From CAVTBX01 sp963733135 (GTDB lineage Bacteria; Actinomycetota; Thermoleophilia; Gaiellales; Gaiellaceae), in contig CAVTBX010000008.1 of assembly GCA_963733135.1 (NCBI GenBank), forward strand, positions 248,001 to 312,000: 64,000 bases of DNA, given 5' to 3'. Under the pieces are notes generated by a model. It saw nothing but the letters and a program-made list of their open reading frames with translations, did not search any database and was not told where the DNA came from. Positions 28,097 through 37,493 of the stretch are shown piece by piece (position 1 is the first letter of the stretch; every line of letters begins with the position of its first letter). A program made the translations under genes and the position numbers.

Positions 28097-29439
28097 TACG
28101 GCTGGAGCTCGGTCTGCGGCTCTCGTGTTTCCGGGAGTTCCGAAAGCAGCGACGACGCCCGTCCGATGCCCTCGTAGACGAAGCCTGCCGCTCTCGCCGC
28201 AGCCGGGTCGAGGAGATTCCGTCCGTCCACGATCACGGGCCGGCGCATCGCGTCACGCGTCTCGTCTGACAGGAGCCCGCGAAGCTGCGGCCATTCGGTC
28301 ACGATCACGGCCGCGTCGGCGTCTCGGATCGCTTCGAGGACGGACTCGTGCAGATTGACCCCGGAGAGCTGCTGCCGCGCCTCCTCGAGCGCCACCGGAT
28401 CCCAGCCACGCACCTCGGCGCCTTCGGCGAGGAGCCTGCCAGCGAGGACGATGCTGGGCGCCTCGCGCAGGTCGTCAGTGTCCGGCTTGAACGCGAGCCC
28501 GAGGAGCGCGACGCGCTTGCCGCGGAGGCTGCCGAGATGCTTGACGAGCTTGTGGACGACGCGGCGCTTTTGGAGCTCGTTCACCTCGATGACCGCGTTC
28601 AAGAGTTGGAAGTGGTAGCCCGAGTTGGCGGCCAGCTGCTTCAGGGCGAGCGAATCCTTGGGGAAGCAGCTCCCGCCGTACCCGATCCCGGCGCGCAAGA
28701 AATGGGGGCCTAACCGATGGTCGAGACCGATCCCCTCGGCGACCTTGACGACGTCGGCGCCGGTCGCTTCGCAGACGTTCGCGATCTCGTTGATGAAGCT
28801 GATGCGCGTCATGAGGAACGCGTTCGAGGCGAGCTTGATCATCTCGGCCGATGCGACGTCGGCACGGACGACCGGCGCGCCGAGCGGCTCGTAGAGCGCC
28901 GCCACAGCGTCGGCATCCGCCTCGGCAAAGGCCCCGACCACCACTCTGTCCGGGTGCGTGAAATCATGGATTGCCGTCCCCTCGGCCAGAAACTCCGGGT
29001 TGGAGACGTAGCCGACGTGCGCGAGCCCGCGGGAGTCCAGCTCCCCGCGGATCGACTCCCCCGTCCCGACCGGAACCGTGCTCTTCATCACGAGGAGGAC
29101 ACGGCTCTCTACCTCCGGGAGCTCGTCGAGGACGCGGGAGACAGCCGAGAGGTCGGCGTCGCCCGAGTGCGTCGAAGGCGTTCCGACGCAGACGAATACG
29201 ATGCGCGCGGCCTCGCAGACATCCGCGACGTCGAGTGTGAACCGAAGGCGGTCGCGGTTGCGCTCGAGCAGATCCTCGATGCCCGGCTCGTGGAACGGCG
29301 CACGGCCCTCCTCGAGCTCAGCGATCCGCTCGGGCGCGACGTCGCGGACCACCACCTCGTGGCCGAGCTCCGCGAAGCACACTGCGGTCACCGTGCCGAC
29401 CCAGCCGGCTCCAAGGACGCCGATCGGCTGCCTCTCCAT
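28096..29439 (-). CDS. ugd: UDP-glucose 6-dehydrogenase
   Basis: 447 residues. The N-terminal Rossmann site is IGVLGAGWVGTVTAVCFAEL; the central domain contains STVPVGTGE and VSNPEFLAEGTAIHDF. The active-site cysteine is in GIGYGGSCFPKDSLALKQL at ~255-273, and the C-terminal domain has LGLAFKPDTDDLREAPS. It oxidises UDP-glucose twice to UDP-glucuronate using NAD. A related family member (UDP-ManNAc/GlcNAc dehydrogenase) cannot be excluded, but the motifs favour UGD. A second, more distant dehydrogenase of this superfamily is at 54858. Confidence 0.93.
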   Translation of the reverse strand: MERQPIGVLGAGWVGTVTAVCFAELGHEVVVRDVAPERIAELEEGRAPFHEPGIEDLLERNRDRLRFTLDVADVCEAARIVFVCVGTPSTHSGDADLSAVSRVLDELPEVESRVLLVMKSTVPVGTGESIRGELDSRGLAHVGYVSNPEFLAEGTAIHDFTHPDRVVVGAFAEADADAVAALYEPLGAPVVRADVASAEMIKLASNAFLMTRISFINEIANVCEATGADVVKVAEGIGLDHRLGPHFLRAGIGYGGSCFPKDSLALKQLAANSGYHFQLLNAVIEVNELQKRRVVHKLVKHLGSLRGKRVALLGLAFKPDTDDLREAPSIVLAGRLLAEGAEVRGWDPVALEEARQQLSGVNLHESVLEAIRDADAAVIVTEWPQLRGLLSDETRDAMRRPVIVDGRNLLDPAAARAAGFVYEGIGRASSLLSELPETREPQTELQP

Positions 29440-29446
29440 CCGTCTG

Positions 29447-29452
29447 AGTGTA
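29447..29452 (-). promoter_or_regulatory. Putative -10 box (TACACT) of ugd
   Basis: Seven bases separate it from ATG 29439, and no Shine-Dalgarno is present. Confidence 0.45.
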
Positions 29453-29471
29453 GAGAGAGTCGCCCGGGACG

Positions 29472-31382
29472 CTAGGCCTGCGCGGGTTTCAGGCCCTTCG
29501 CGATCGCGAGCATGGTCTCGTTGGACATCGAGTCGAGAAGGGTGTTCGCGACCCAGCAGGCCACACCGTTCTCCTCGAACGCCACCATGTGGAGCTTCGA
29601 CCCGCTGAAGTAGAGCTTGTACTCGCGCCCGTCGATTGTCTTCGTCACGCTCGGCCCCTGCAAGATCGGCGCGTCGGCCCAGGTCGTCTGCTGAATGCCC
29701 CAGTACTCGATCCCGTCGGGCGACTGGTACGTGATGCGGAGAGCCTTTTCGCCGTTCAGACGGTAGGCCCGCACGCCTTCGAGGTCGGAGATATGGGCGC
29801 CGGTCTCGATCACGCCCGGCACGAACGGCCGGAAGTCGAGCTCCCGCCTGACCGCTGCGAGGGCGGCTCGCGTCGTCGTGTCGGGCGAGACGTTGGGCTT
29901 CTGGCGCGCGGGCGGCGCCTCGCCCCGCGAGGGTGCCAGCGTCCCGTGGAAGGTCTGCCCGACGACGACACGCACGGTCGTGGTCAGGGGAGCGTCGAGC
30001 GGGGCCTCCTCGACTTCGGCGTCGACGAAGACCTCGCCCAGCTCTTCGGCGGCGAGCTTCGCGTCGGCGTCGCCGGGCGCGTAGAGGATCACCGTCTCGA
30101 AATAATCGAACCCCTCCGCGTTGCCGCCGTTCGTGGCGATGTAGCCGCGGCGGCCGAGCAGGTACGCGGCCTCGTCGGCCGACCCTGCGACGCCGTTTCC
30201 GTTCAGGATCTCGACCGACACTTCGGCCGGCGGCGGGCCGATGGGCTCCTCGATCTCGGGCTTCGTGCCCGTCGCCGCCGCCGCCGCCTTGTCGGGCGCC
30301 GCGGGATCGGGCTGGAGGAACTTCTCAACCGTCTCGTCGATGGTCTCGGGCGAGGCCTGAAGCAGATACGTCCCCGGCACCTCGCTGAGAGTTTCGAGCC
30401 GCGTCTGCTGGAAGGAACCACCCGGAAGCTCGTAGAGAAGCCGGGCGTACCCGTACACCGTCCCGAGGTCGAGCTTCTTGCCTCCGCCCACGCCGACCTC
30501 GACGTTCTCGGTGATCGTGCGGACGATGGCTGGAACCTTCGAGATCGACGAGAAGCTCGAGACCTGCTGCTTGAACGCCTTGACGAATCCCTGCTGGCGG
30601 GCGTTTCGGTACAGGTCGGAGTCGGTGTGCCGATAGCGGACGTAGTCGAGCGCTTGCACCCCGTCCAGCCGTTGGTAGCCCGGGTGGAGGTCGATCCGGT
30701 CGTACGTCTGGCCGTATCCGAGCCCGGCGTTGTCGTTGTAGTAGCGCCGGTCGACCTCCATGTAGACGCCGCCGACGTCGTTCACGATCTCCTGGAACCC
30801 CTGGAAGTTCACCGTGATCAGATAGTTGATCGGGATGCCGGTCAGCTGCTTCACGGTCTCGAGCGTGCCCTTCCGGTCGCAGGCCGTGAAGGCCTCGTTG
30901 ATGCGCCCCACGAACGCGGGTTGCCCCGCGCAGCCCGGGATCTCGACGGAGAGGTCACGGGGGAACGAGAGCATCGACACGGCCTCGCGATCCGGGTCGA
31001 CCCGGATCAGCATGATCGTGTCCGAGCGGGAGCCTGCCCCGCGAGCCTCGTCGGGCCGCTTGTCGTAGCCGATCACCATCGCGACCGTAGGTTGCCCCGG
31101 CAGCGGGACATCGAGCGCCTCCTCCGCGGCGATGACCTCGGGCGTATGCGCACTCACAGCCGACACGCTCTCGTTGATCCAGAGCCAGAAGCCTCCGGCT
31201 AGCGAGCCCAGCGCGACGAGCAGCGTGACGAGGAGAATGAAGAGAATGCGGCCGAAGAGCCGGAGCCCACTGCGCCGGCGCGGCCCGTAGCGCGACATGG
31301 ACGCGCGCGGTGCGAGCGGCGGAAGGGTCACATGACCGTTCGATCCGTTCCGGCCGGTGCCTCGCTTGAGCGTGGTCTTCAT
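29472..31382 (-). CDS. LytR-CpsA-Psr (LCP) family cell-wall polymer ligase with LytR_C and extra C-terminal domain
   Basis: 636 residues. A basic cytosolic N-terminus (~1-45) precedes one transmembrane helix (FILLVTLLVALGSLAGGFWL). The LCP domain (~95-310) has the conserved arginines and aspartates of the pyrophosphate site: SRSDTIMLIRVDPD, SFPRDLSVEIPG, VDVGG-type NDVGGVYMEV and ALDYVRYRHTDSDLYR. A LytR_C domain follows at ~375-465 (VSVEILNGNGVAGSADEAAY). The last ~150 residues form a further domain not usual in LCP proteins (AYRLNGEKALRITYQSPDGI; YKLYFSGSKLHMVAFEENGV). LCP enzymes transfer lipid-linked glycans to peptidoglycan on the outer face, fitting the adjacent sugar-nucleotide genes. 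Confidence 0.93.
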   Translation of the reverse strand: MKTTLKRGTGRNGSNGHVTLPPLAPRASMSRYGPRRRSGLRLFGRILFILLVTLLVALGSLAGGFWLWINESVSAVSAHTPEVIAAEEALDVPLPGQPTVAMVIGYDKRPDEARGAGSRSDTIMLIRVDPDREAVSMLSFPRDLSVEIPGCAGQPAFVGRINEAFTACDRKGTLETVKQLTGIPINYLITVNFQGFQEIVNDVGGVYMEVDRRYYNDNAGLGYGQTYDRIDLHPGYQRLDGVQALDYVRYRHTDSDLYRNARQQGFVKAFKQQVSSFSSISKVPAIVRTITENVEVGVGGGKKLDLGTVYGYARLLYELPGGSFQQTRLETLSEVPGTYLLQASPETIDETVEKFLQPDPAAPDKAAAAATGTKPEIEEPIGPPPAEVSVEILNGNGVAGSADEAAYLLGRRGYIATNGGNAEGFDYFETVILYAPGDADAKLAAEELGEVFVDAEVEEAPLDAPLTTTVRVVVGQTFHGTLAPSRGEAPPARQKPNVSPDTTTRAALAAVRRELDFRPFVPGVIETGAHISDLEGVRAYRLNGEKALRITYQSPDGIEYWGIQQTTWADAPILQGPSVTKTIDGREYKLYFSGSKLHMVAFEENGVACWVANTLLDSMSNETMLAIAKGLKPAQA

Positions 31383-31457
31383 AGCGCTCTCATAGAGAGA
31401 AGTCGCCTGGGGCGGCGACCGGGCGAGGATAGCGGAGGCGCGAGAGGCTACTCGGCC

Positions 31458-34400
31458 TCAACGGGAGGCGATCGGAGCCGTCTCGCGTGGGTAGCCGAGG
31501 TTCGGGCCGAGCCATCGCTCGGCCTCTTCGACGCTCATGTCCTTGCGGCCTGCATAGTCCGCGACCTGATCCCGCGCGATGCGGCCGACCGAGAAGTAGC
31601 GCGCCGCCGCGTGACCCAGGTAGAGCCCGCTGACGGCGGCGGCGGGAAGCATCGCGTACGTCTCGGTGAGCTCGATCCCGATCTCCTCCGCTCCGAGCAA
31701 TGCGAAGAGCTTCCCCTTCTCCGTGTGATCCGGGCAGGCCGGATAGCCGAACGCAGGCCGGATCCCGCGGAATTTCTCGGCGATCAACTGCTCATTGGGG
31801 AGGCGCGGCCCGGCCTCGTACCAGGCGCGCCGCGCCTGTTCGTGCAGGAACTCGGCGAACGCCTCGGCGAGCCGGTCGGCAAGGGCCTTCACCATGATCG
31901 CCCGGTAGTCGTCGAGTTCGGCCTCGAACCGGGCTGCGAGCTCGTCGGCGCCGAGCCCGGCCGTGACGGCGAACGCTCCGACGTGATCGCCGCTCGGCGC
32001 GACCCAGTCGGCCAGGCAGCGGTTCGGTCTCGAGTCCCCGTGCGCAGCCTGCTGGCGCAGGAAGCAGAAGCGCGTGTCGCCAACGACGATGTCGTCCCCG
32101 TCTGCGTGGGCCGGCCAGAAGCCGTACACGCCGCGGGCGGTCAGGAGCCCATCTCGCACGATCTCGTCCAGGAGCGCCCGCGCGTCGTCGAAGAGCTCGC
32201 GCGCGGCGGGCCGTTCCAGGATCGCGGGGAACCGGCCCTTGAGCTCCCAGGCGTGGAAGAAGAACTGCCAGTCGATGAAGTCCACGAGCGTCGCGAGGTC
32301 GGGCTCGACCACCCGCGTGCCCATGAACTCCGGCGCAGTGAGCTCGTCGAACGAGACCTGCTCGCGGTTCTCCCGAGCCGCCTCGAGCGCCACGAGCGGC
32401 TTGCGGTCGCGCGCTTCGTGCTGTGTCCGGAGCTCCGCCTGGCGCTCGCGATTCTCCCGATCGAGGGTCGAGCGTCGCTCGTCGTGGAGGAGATCGGAGA
32501 CCACCCCCACGACCCGCGAGGCGTCGAGGACGTGCAGTGTCGGCTGGGAGTAGGCCGGCGCGATCTTCACGGCCGTGTGTTGGCGTGAGGTCGTAGCGCC
32601 CCCGATCAGGAGGGGCAGCGAGAGCCCTCGTCGCTCCATCTCGGTCGCCACGTTCACCATCTCGTCCAGGGACGGCGTGATCAGCCCCGAGAGGCCGACG
32701 ACGTCGCAGCCCTCCTCCTCCGCGGTATCGAGGATCCGGTCGGCCGGCACCATGACCCCCAGGTCGATCACCTCGTAGCTGTTGCAGCCGAGGACGACGC
32801 CCACGATGTTCTTACCGATGTCGTGGACGTCGCCTTTCACGGTGGCGAGGACGAGCTTGCCCTTTCCGCGCCCGTTGCCGCCCTGGGCCTCCTTCTCCGC
32901 CTCCATGTAGGGCTCGAGGTAGGCGACCGCGCGCTTCATCGCGCGGGCGCTCTTCACGACCTGCGGCAGGAACATCCGGCCGGAGCCGAAAAGGTCGCCG
33001 ACGATCGACATGCCGTCCATGAGCGGGCCCTCGATGACGTCTAGCGGGCGCTCCGCCTTCTGGCGCGCCTCCTCCGTGTCGTCCTCGATCCAGTCGACGA
33101 TTCCGTGGACGAGCGCGTGCGCGAGGCGCTTCTCGACCGGCTGCTCGCGCCAGGAGAGATCCTCCTCGCGCTTGACGCCCTCGCCGTGTACGGTCGCCGC
33201 GAAGGCGACCATCCGCTCGGTCGCATCGGGCCGCCGATTGAAGACGATGTCCTCGACGTGCTCGAGGAGGTCGGGCGGGATGTCCTCGTAGACCATGAGC
33301 TGGCCCGCGTTCACGATCCCCATGTCGAGCCCGGCGCGAATGGCGTGGTAGAGGAAGACAGCGTGGATCGCCTGCCGGACCTGCTCGTTCCCGCGGAATG
33401 CGAAGGAGAGGTTCGAGACGCCGCCTGAGATCTTCGATCCAGGGCAGCGCTCCTTGATCCGCGGGATCGCCTCGATGAAGAACTTGGCGAAGTCGGCGTG
33501 CTCCTCCATCCCGGTCGCGATCGCGAGGATGTTCGGGTCGAAGACGATGTCCTCGGGTAGGAACCCGATCTCGTTGACGAGCAGGTCGTACGCGCGGCCG
33601 CAGATCTCGACCTTGCGGTCCGCCGTGTCCGCTTGGCCCTGCTCGTCGAAGGCCATGACGACCGCACCTGCGCCGTAGCGGCGCACCGTGCGCGCCTTGG
33701 CCAGGAAGTCCTCCTCGCCCTCTTTGAGCGACAGCGAGTTGACGACGCCCTTGCCCTGGACGCACTTCAGGCCGGCCTCGATCGCCGACCAGCGAGAGCT
33801 GTCGACGACGATCGGCAGGCGGGCGATCTCGGGCTCGGTGGCGATGAGGTTCAGGAAGGTCGTCATCGCCTGCTCCGACTCGAGGAGATCGGCATCCATG
33901 TTCACGTCGAGGAGGTTGGCGCCGCCGCGCACCTGGTCGAGCGCAACGTCGAGCGCGCCCTGGAAGTCGTCTGCCTCGATCAGCCGTCGGAAGAGCGCCG
34001 AGCCGGTGACGTTCGTACGCTCTCCGATCATCGTGAAGTTCGCATCCGGGAAGATCTCGAACGGCTCGAGCCCGCTGAACCGTGTGACGTGTTGTCCCTC
34101 CGGGACGCGTCTAGGTGCCAGGCACTTGGCCGTGTCCGCAATGGCCCTCACGTGATCGGGGGTCGTCCCGCAGCAACCGCCGACGACGTTCAAGAGGCCG
34201 GCTTCGGCGAACTCACGCAGAAACTCGCTGGTGTCGTGCGGCTCCTCGTCGTAGCCGCCGAAGGCGTTCGGCAGGCCGGCATTCGGGTGGCAGGAGACGT
34301 AGGTCGGCGCGATCCGGGCGAGCTCGGCGACGTAGGGCCGCATCTCCCTTGCACCGAGCGAGCAATTGACGCCCACGATCAGGGGCTCCGCGTGCTCGAC

Positions 34401-35105
34401 GGAGGCCCAGAAGGCCTCGATCGTCTGGCCCGACAGTGTCCTCCCGCTTCGGTCGACGATCGTGACCGAGATCCAGAGAGGGATCTCGACACCCTTCTCG
34501 TCGAGGACGTCCTGCGCCGCGACGATCGCCGCCTTGGCGTTCAGCGTGTCGAAGACTGTCTCTATGAGGAGCAGGTCGACACCGCCGTCGACGAGCCCAC
34601 GAACCTGCTCGGCGTACGAGTCGCGCACCTGGTCGAATGTCACGCGCCGATAGGCCGGGTCGTCCACCTTGGGCGAGAGCGAGAGCGTTTGGTTGAGAGG
34701 GCCAATCGACCCTGCGACGAAGCGCCGGCCGCCGTCTGCCTCGTCAGCGGCCTGCCGCGCGAGACGAGCGCCCTCGACGTTCATGTCGTAGACCGCGTTC
34801 TCGAGCCCGTAGTCGGCCTGGCCGATCGAGGTCGCCGTGAAGGTGTTCGTCGTCGTCAAGTCCGCCCCGGCGGCGAGGTACTGCCGGTGGACATCGAGGA
34901 CGACGTCCGGCCGAGTCAGGTTCAGGAGATCCGGATCGCCCTTGACGTCCCGCGGATGCTCGCGAAACCGCTCACCGCGGTAGTCCGCGTCCTCGAGACC
35001 CAGTCGCTGGAGCATGGTTCCCCAGGCGCCGTCGAGCACGAGGATTCGCCCGTCCAGGAGGGCGCGGAGCCTGGTTTCGACGCGGGGGCGTGTCGCGGTC
35101 GCCAC
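31458..35105 (-). CDS. metH: Methionine synthase, cobalamin-dependent
   Basis: 1215 residues from GTG 35105, with all four modules. Homocysteine domain (~1-330): WGTMLQRLGL and the zinc cysteines in GVNCSLGAREM and VGGCCGTTPDH. Pterin-binding domain (~360-620): TMIGERTNVTGS, VNSLSLKEGEEDFL. Cobalamin domain (~650-880): DVHDIGKNIVGVVLGCNSYE with the lower-ligand His, and IGGATTSRQHTAVKIAPAY. SAM-dependent reactivation domain (~900-1215): IRPAFGYPACPDHTEKGKLF. It transfers the methyl of 5-methyl-THF to homocysteine. No cobalamin or SAM riboswitch is recognisable in the 113 bp upstream, where a CACAAT box lies six bases before the start. Confidence 0.97.
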   Translation of the reverse strand: MATATRPRVETRLRALLDGRILVLDGAWGTMLQRLGLEDADYRGERFREHPRDVKGDPDLLNLTRPDVVLDVHRQYLAAGADLTTTNTFTATSIGQADYGLENAVYDMNVEGARLARQAADEADGGRRFVAGSIGPLNQTLSLSPKVDDPAYRRVTFDQVRDSYAEQVRGLVDGGVDLLLIETVFDTLNAKAAIVAAQDVLDEKGVEIPLWISVTIVDRSGRTLSGQTIEAFWASVEHAEPLIVGVNCSLGAREMRPYVAELARIAPTYVSCHPNAGLPNAFGGYDEEPHDTSEFLREFAEAGLLNVVGGCCGTTPDHVRAIADTAKCLAPRRVPEGQHVTRFSGLEPFEIFPDANFTMIGERTNVTGSALFRRLIEADDFQGALDVALDQVRGGANLLDVNMDADLLESEQAMTTFLNLIATEPEIARLPIVVDSSRWSAIEAGLKCVQGKGVVNSLSLKEGEEDFLAKARTVRRYGAGAVVMAFDEQGQADTADRKVEICGRAYDLLVNEIGFLPEDIVFDPNILAIATGMEEHADFAKFFIEAIPRIKERCPGSKISGGVSNLSFAFRGNEQVRQAIHAVFLYHAIRAGLDMGIVNAGQLMVYEDIPPDLLEHVEDIVFNRRPDATERMVAFAATVHGEGVKREEDLSWREQPVEKRLAHALVHGIVDWIEDDTEEARQKAERPLDVIEGPLMDGMSIVGDLFGSGRMFLPQVVKSARAMKRAVAYLEPYMEAEKEAQGGNGRGKGKLVLATVKGDVHDIGKNIVGVVLGCNSYEVIDLGVMVPADRILDTAEEEGCDVVGLSGLITPSLDEMVNVATEMERRGLSLPLLIGGATTSRQHTAVKIAPAYSQPTLHVLDASRVVGVVSDLLHDERRSTLDRENRERQAELRTQHEARDRKPLVALEAARENREQVSFDELTAPEFMGTRVVEPDLATLVDFIDWQFFFHAWELKGRFPAILERPAARELFDDARALLDEIVRDGLLTARGVYGFWPAHADGDDIVVGDTRFCFLRQQAAHGDSRPNRCLADWVAPSGDHVGAFAVTAGLGADELAARFEAELDDYRAIMVKALADRLAEAFAEFLHEQARRAWYEAGPRLPNEQLIAEKFRGIRPAFGYPACPDHTEKGKLFALLGAEEIGIELTETYAMLPAAAVSGLYLGHAAARYFSVGRIARDQVADYAGRKDMSVEEAERWLGPNLGYPRETAPIASR

Positions 35106-35111
35106 GAACGG

Positions 35112-35117
35112 ATTGTG
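35112..35117 (-). promoter_or_regulatory. Putative -10 box (CACAAT) of metH
   Basis: Six bases separate it from GTG 35105; the first base deviates from TANNNT, so this is the weakest of the boxes listed. Confidence 0.35.
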
Positions 35118-35190
35118 CCGGTTCAGTAACGCGCCAGACACAAGATTCCGGGCCTGCCCTGCGGAACGCCCCACCTGAGCCGAATATGAC

Positions 35191-35211
35191 CTAGCAACAG
35201 ACTGTTACTAG
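35191..35211. repeat. Palindrome built on GTAACAG, copy behind atpC
   Basis: CTAGCAACAG-A-CTGTTACTAG is a near-perfect inverted repeat (one G-T pair) seven bases past the atpC stop. On the minus strand it shares AGTAACAGTCTGTT with 56661-56674, where the same motif lies inside a coding region. It may serve as the atpC terminator here. Confidence 0.65.
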
Positions 35212-35218
35212 GCCGGCA

Positions 35219-35647
35219 CTAGGCCCGCCCCGCGACCTCGATCTTGTTCTCTGCGTGGCGGAGGCGCTGTTCGAGCTTCCAGCGGTCGACGTCTTCCTCG
35301 TCGCCCGCTCGCTCGAGCTCGGCTCTGAGCTCTTCGACCTCCCGACGGGCCGCCTCGACGTCGATCTGGTCTGCGGCGACGGCGTCGTCGACAAGCGCGA
35401 TCGCGCGATCCTGCTGCACCTTGAAGAAGCCCGGCCCGGTCGCGAACCACGACCAGTCGCCGTCGGACTTCACGCGAGTCTCGCCCGCGCGCAGCATTGC
35501 AACAAGAGGCGCATGCCGTGCCAGGACGCCAATCTCGCCGGCGTCGCCGGGCACGACGATCATCTCGACCTCCCCTTCAAACGCCGCGCCTTCAGGCGTG
35601 ACGAGCGAGAGATCGAAGGTCCGTGAAGAGCCTTCCTGGTCGGCCAC
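35219..35647 (-). CDS. atpC: ATP synthase F1 epsilon subunit
   Basis: 142 residues from GTG 35647, with GAAGGGG nine bases upstream. The N-terminal beta-sandwich has DLSLVTPEGAAFEGEVEMIV, VPGDAGEIGVLARHAPLVAM and a strand ending in GFFKVQQDRAIALVDDAV. The C-terminal helical part (EELRAELERAGDEEDVDRWK) is the regulatory hairpin. It connects the gamma shaft to the c-ring and can inhibit ATP hydrolysis. It follows atpD after an unusually long gap: 35648-35810 (163 bp) is GC-rich with no recognisable gene. Confidence 0.93.
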   Translation of the reverse strand: MADQEGSSRTFDLSLVTPEGAAFEGEVEMIVVPGDAGEIGVLARHAPLVAMLRAGETRVKSDGDWSWFATGPGFFKVQQDRAIALVDDAVAADQIDVEAARREVEELRAELERAGDEEDVDRWKLEQRLRHAENKIEVAGRA

Positions 35648-35810
35648 TAGTGCCCCTTCAGATGATGCCGCCCAGGTTCTGGGTCGCTAACACCAAGCCA
35701 GGGGCCACACTCGTCCGCGGCCAAGGCCGGTGGCCTTGGCAAAGGCGAGGGGGGTCCCTGGCGCCGCGTGATCGCGGGCCAGAAGCGAGTGCGTATCGCC
35801 TGAACGAGCA

Positions 35811-37358
35811 CTAAGCCTTTGCGGGCTCCGGCTCAGGTTCGCGCTCCTCGGCTTCCGAGGACTCCTCGGACTCCTCCGACTCGCCTGAATCCTCTGAATC
35901 CTCGCCCTCTTCGTCCTTGGGCTCGTCCTCGGACTTGTCCTCGTCGCTCGCCATCTCGCGTCCGCGCTCGACGGCCTCCTCGATCGTGCCCACCATGTAG
36001 AAGGCGCCCTCGGGCAGGTCGTCGTGCTTGCCCTCGAGGATCTCGGTGAAGCCGCGAATCGTGTCGTCGAGCCGCACGAACTTGCCCGGCGTCCCGGTGA
36101 ACTGCTCGGCGACGAAGAACGGCTGCGACAGGAAGCGCTGGATCTTGCGCGCGCGCTGGACGACGATCTTGTCCTCGTCCGACAGCTCCTCCATGCCCAG
36201 GATCGCAATGATGTCCTGAAGTTCCTTGTAACGCTGAAGGATCTCCTGGACGCCCGTCGCGGTCTTGTAGTGCTCGTCCGAGACGACGCCCGGCTGCATG
36301 ATCCGGGAAACGGAATCGAGCGGGTCGACGGCCGGGTAGATGCCCTGCTCGGTCAGCGCACGGTTCAGCGTGGTGGTGGCGTCGAGGTGCGCGAACGTGT
36401 TGGCCGGCGCGGGGTCGGTCAGGTCGTCGGCCGGAACGTAGATCGCCTGGATCGACGTCACCGAGCCCTGCCGGGTCGAAGTGATCCGTTCCTGGAGCTG
36501 CCCCATCTCCGTCGCGAGCGTCGGCTGGTACCCGACGGCGCTCGGCATGCGGCCGAGGAGCGCGGACACCTCCGACCCAGCCTGGACGAACCGGAAGATG
36601 TTGTCGATGAACAGGAGGACGTCCTGGCCCTGCTCGCGGAAGTACTCGGCCATCGTGAGGCCGGAGAGCCCGACGCGGAGGCGCGCTCCGGGCGGCTCGT
36701 TCATCTGCCCGAAGACGAGCGCAGTCTTGCTGATGACGCCCGACTCGGTCATCTCGAGGAAGAGGTCGTTGCCCTCGCGCGTTCGCTCGCCCACGCCGGT
36801 GAAGACCGAGAGGCCCGAGTGCTCCTCGGCGATGTTCCGGATGAGCTCCTGGATGAGGACGGTCTTGCCGACGCCGGCTCCGCCGAACAGGCCGACCTTG
36901 CCGCCCTTGACGTAGGGCGCGAGGAGGTCGATGACCTTGATGCCGGTCTCGAAGATCTCCACGGTGGGCTGGAGCTGCTCGAAGTCGGGCGCGTCGCGGT
37001 GGATCGGCCAGCGCTCGTCCGACTTCAATTCTTCGCCCTCGTCGATGGTGTCTCCGAGCACGTTGAACAGCCGCCCGAGTGTCTCCTCGCCGACCGGCAC
37101 CGTGATCGGGTCGCCTGTGTTTACCACGTCGACGCCGCGCGAAAGACCGTCGGTCGAGTCCATCGCGACCGCGCGAACGCGGTCGTTCCCGAGATGCTGC
37201 TGAACCTCGGCGATCAGATCGACGGCCGGCCGGCCGTCCTGCCCGGGTACCTCGATCTTGAGGGCGTTGTAGATCCCGGGGAGCTCTCCGGGAAAGACGG
37301 CGTCGATGACGACGCCCTTGATCTCGACGATCTGACCGACGTTCTCGTTCTCGGGCAA
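35811..37358 (-). CDS. atpD: ATP synthase F1 beta subunit with acidic C-terminal tail
   Basis: 515 residues from TTG 37358, supported by AGGAGA five bases upstream; the longer open frame to 37955 is not coding. Catalytic motifs: Walker A GGAGVGKTVLIQELI, GERTREGNDLF with the catalytic Glu, Walker B VLLFIDNIFRF and the DELSEED-like IIAILGMEELSDEDKIVV. After the normal end at ~465 comes a ~50-residue tail of Glu, Asp and Ser (EDEPKDEEGEDSEDSGESEE) closing with PEPEPAKA, absent from typical ~460-480-residue beta subunits. atpDC is 7.4 kb from the rest of the operon. Confidence 0.96.
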   Translation of the reverse strand: MPENENVGQIVEIKGVVIDAVFPGELPGIYNALKIEVPGQDGRPAVDLIAEVQQHLGNDRVRAVAMDSTDGLSRGVDVVNTGDPITVPVGEETLGRLFNVLGDTIDEGEELKSDERWPIHRDAPDFEQLQPTVEIFETGIKVIDLLAPYVKGGKVGLFGGAGVGKTVLIQELIRNIAEEHSGLSVFTGVGERTREGNDLFLEMTESGVISKTALVFGQMNEPPGARLRVGLSGLTMAEYFREQGQDVLLFIDNIFRFVQAGSEVSALLGRMPSAVGYQPTLATEMGQLQERITSTRQGSVTSIQAIYVPADDLTDPAPANTFAHLDATTTLNRALTEQGIYPAVDPLDSVSRIMQPGVVSDEHYKTATGVQEILQRYKELQDIIAILGMEELSDEDKIVVQRARKIQRFLSQPFFVAEQFTGTPGKFVRLDDTIRGFTEILEGKHDDLPEGAFYMVGTIEEAVERGREMASDEDKSEDEPKDEEGEDSEDSGESEESEESSEAEEREPEPEPAKA

Positions 37359-37444
37359 AGGGTCTCCTGGCTCGCTGTCTGCGGCGGCCAGTCTAGCCGC
37401 GCGCCGAAGCCCACCGCCGAGCCAAAGTCCCAGTGGGACACGGC

Positions 37445-37464
37445 GGGCGGGACAAGTCCCGCCC
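37445..37464. repeat. 20-nt hairpin repeat followed by CTAC (copy a)
   Basis: GGGCGGGAC-AA-GTCCCGCCC, a perfect 9-bp stem, then CTACAC. The same architecture with different stem bases occurs at 45647-45666 and three times at 61745-61818. Confidence 0.7.
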
Positions 37465-37493
37465 CTACACCAGAACTCGCGCCATGCCTCCCG

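Noticed and set aside
34115..34125. Further GTGCCAGGCAC palindrome inside metH
   Set aside because: It encodes residues (KCLAPRR) that fit the protein without any insertion, and an 11-nt palindrome can occur by chance at this GC content.
35106..35218. Cobalamin or SAM riboswitch upstream of metH
   Set aside because: The upstream region is only 113 bp and shows no B12-box or SAM aptamer core; a -10-like box lies six bases from the start.
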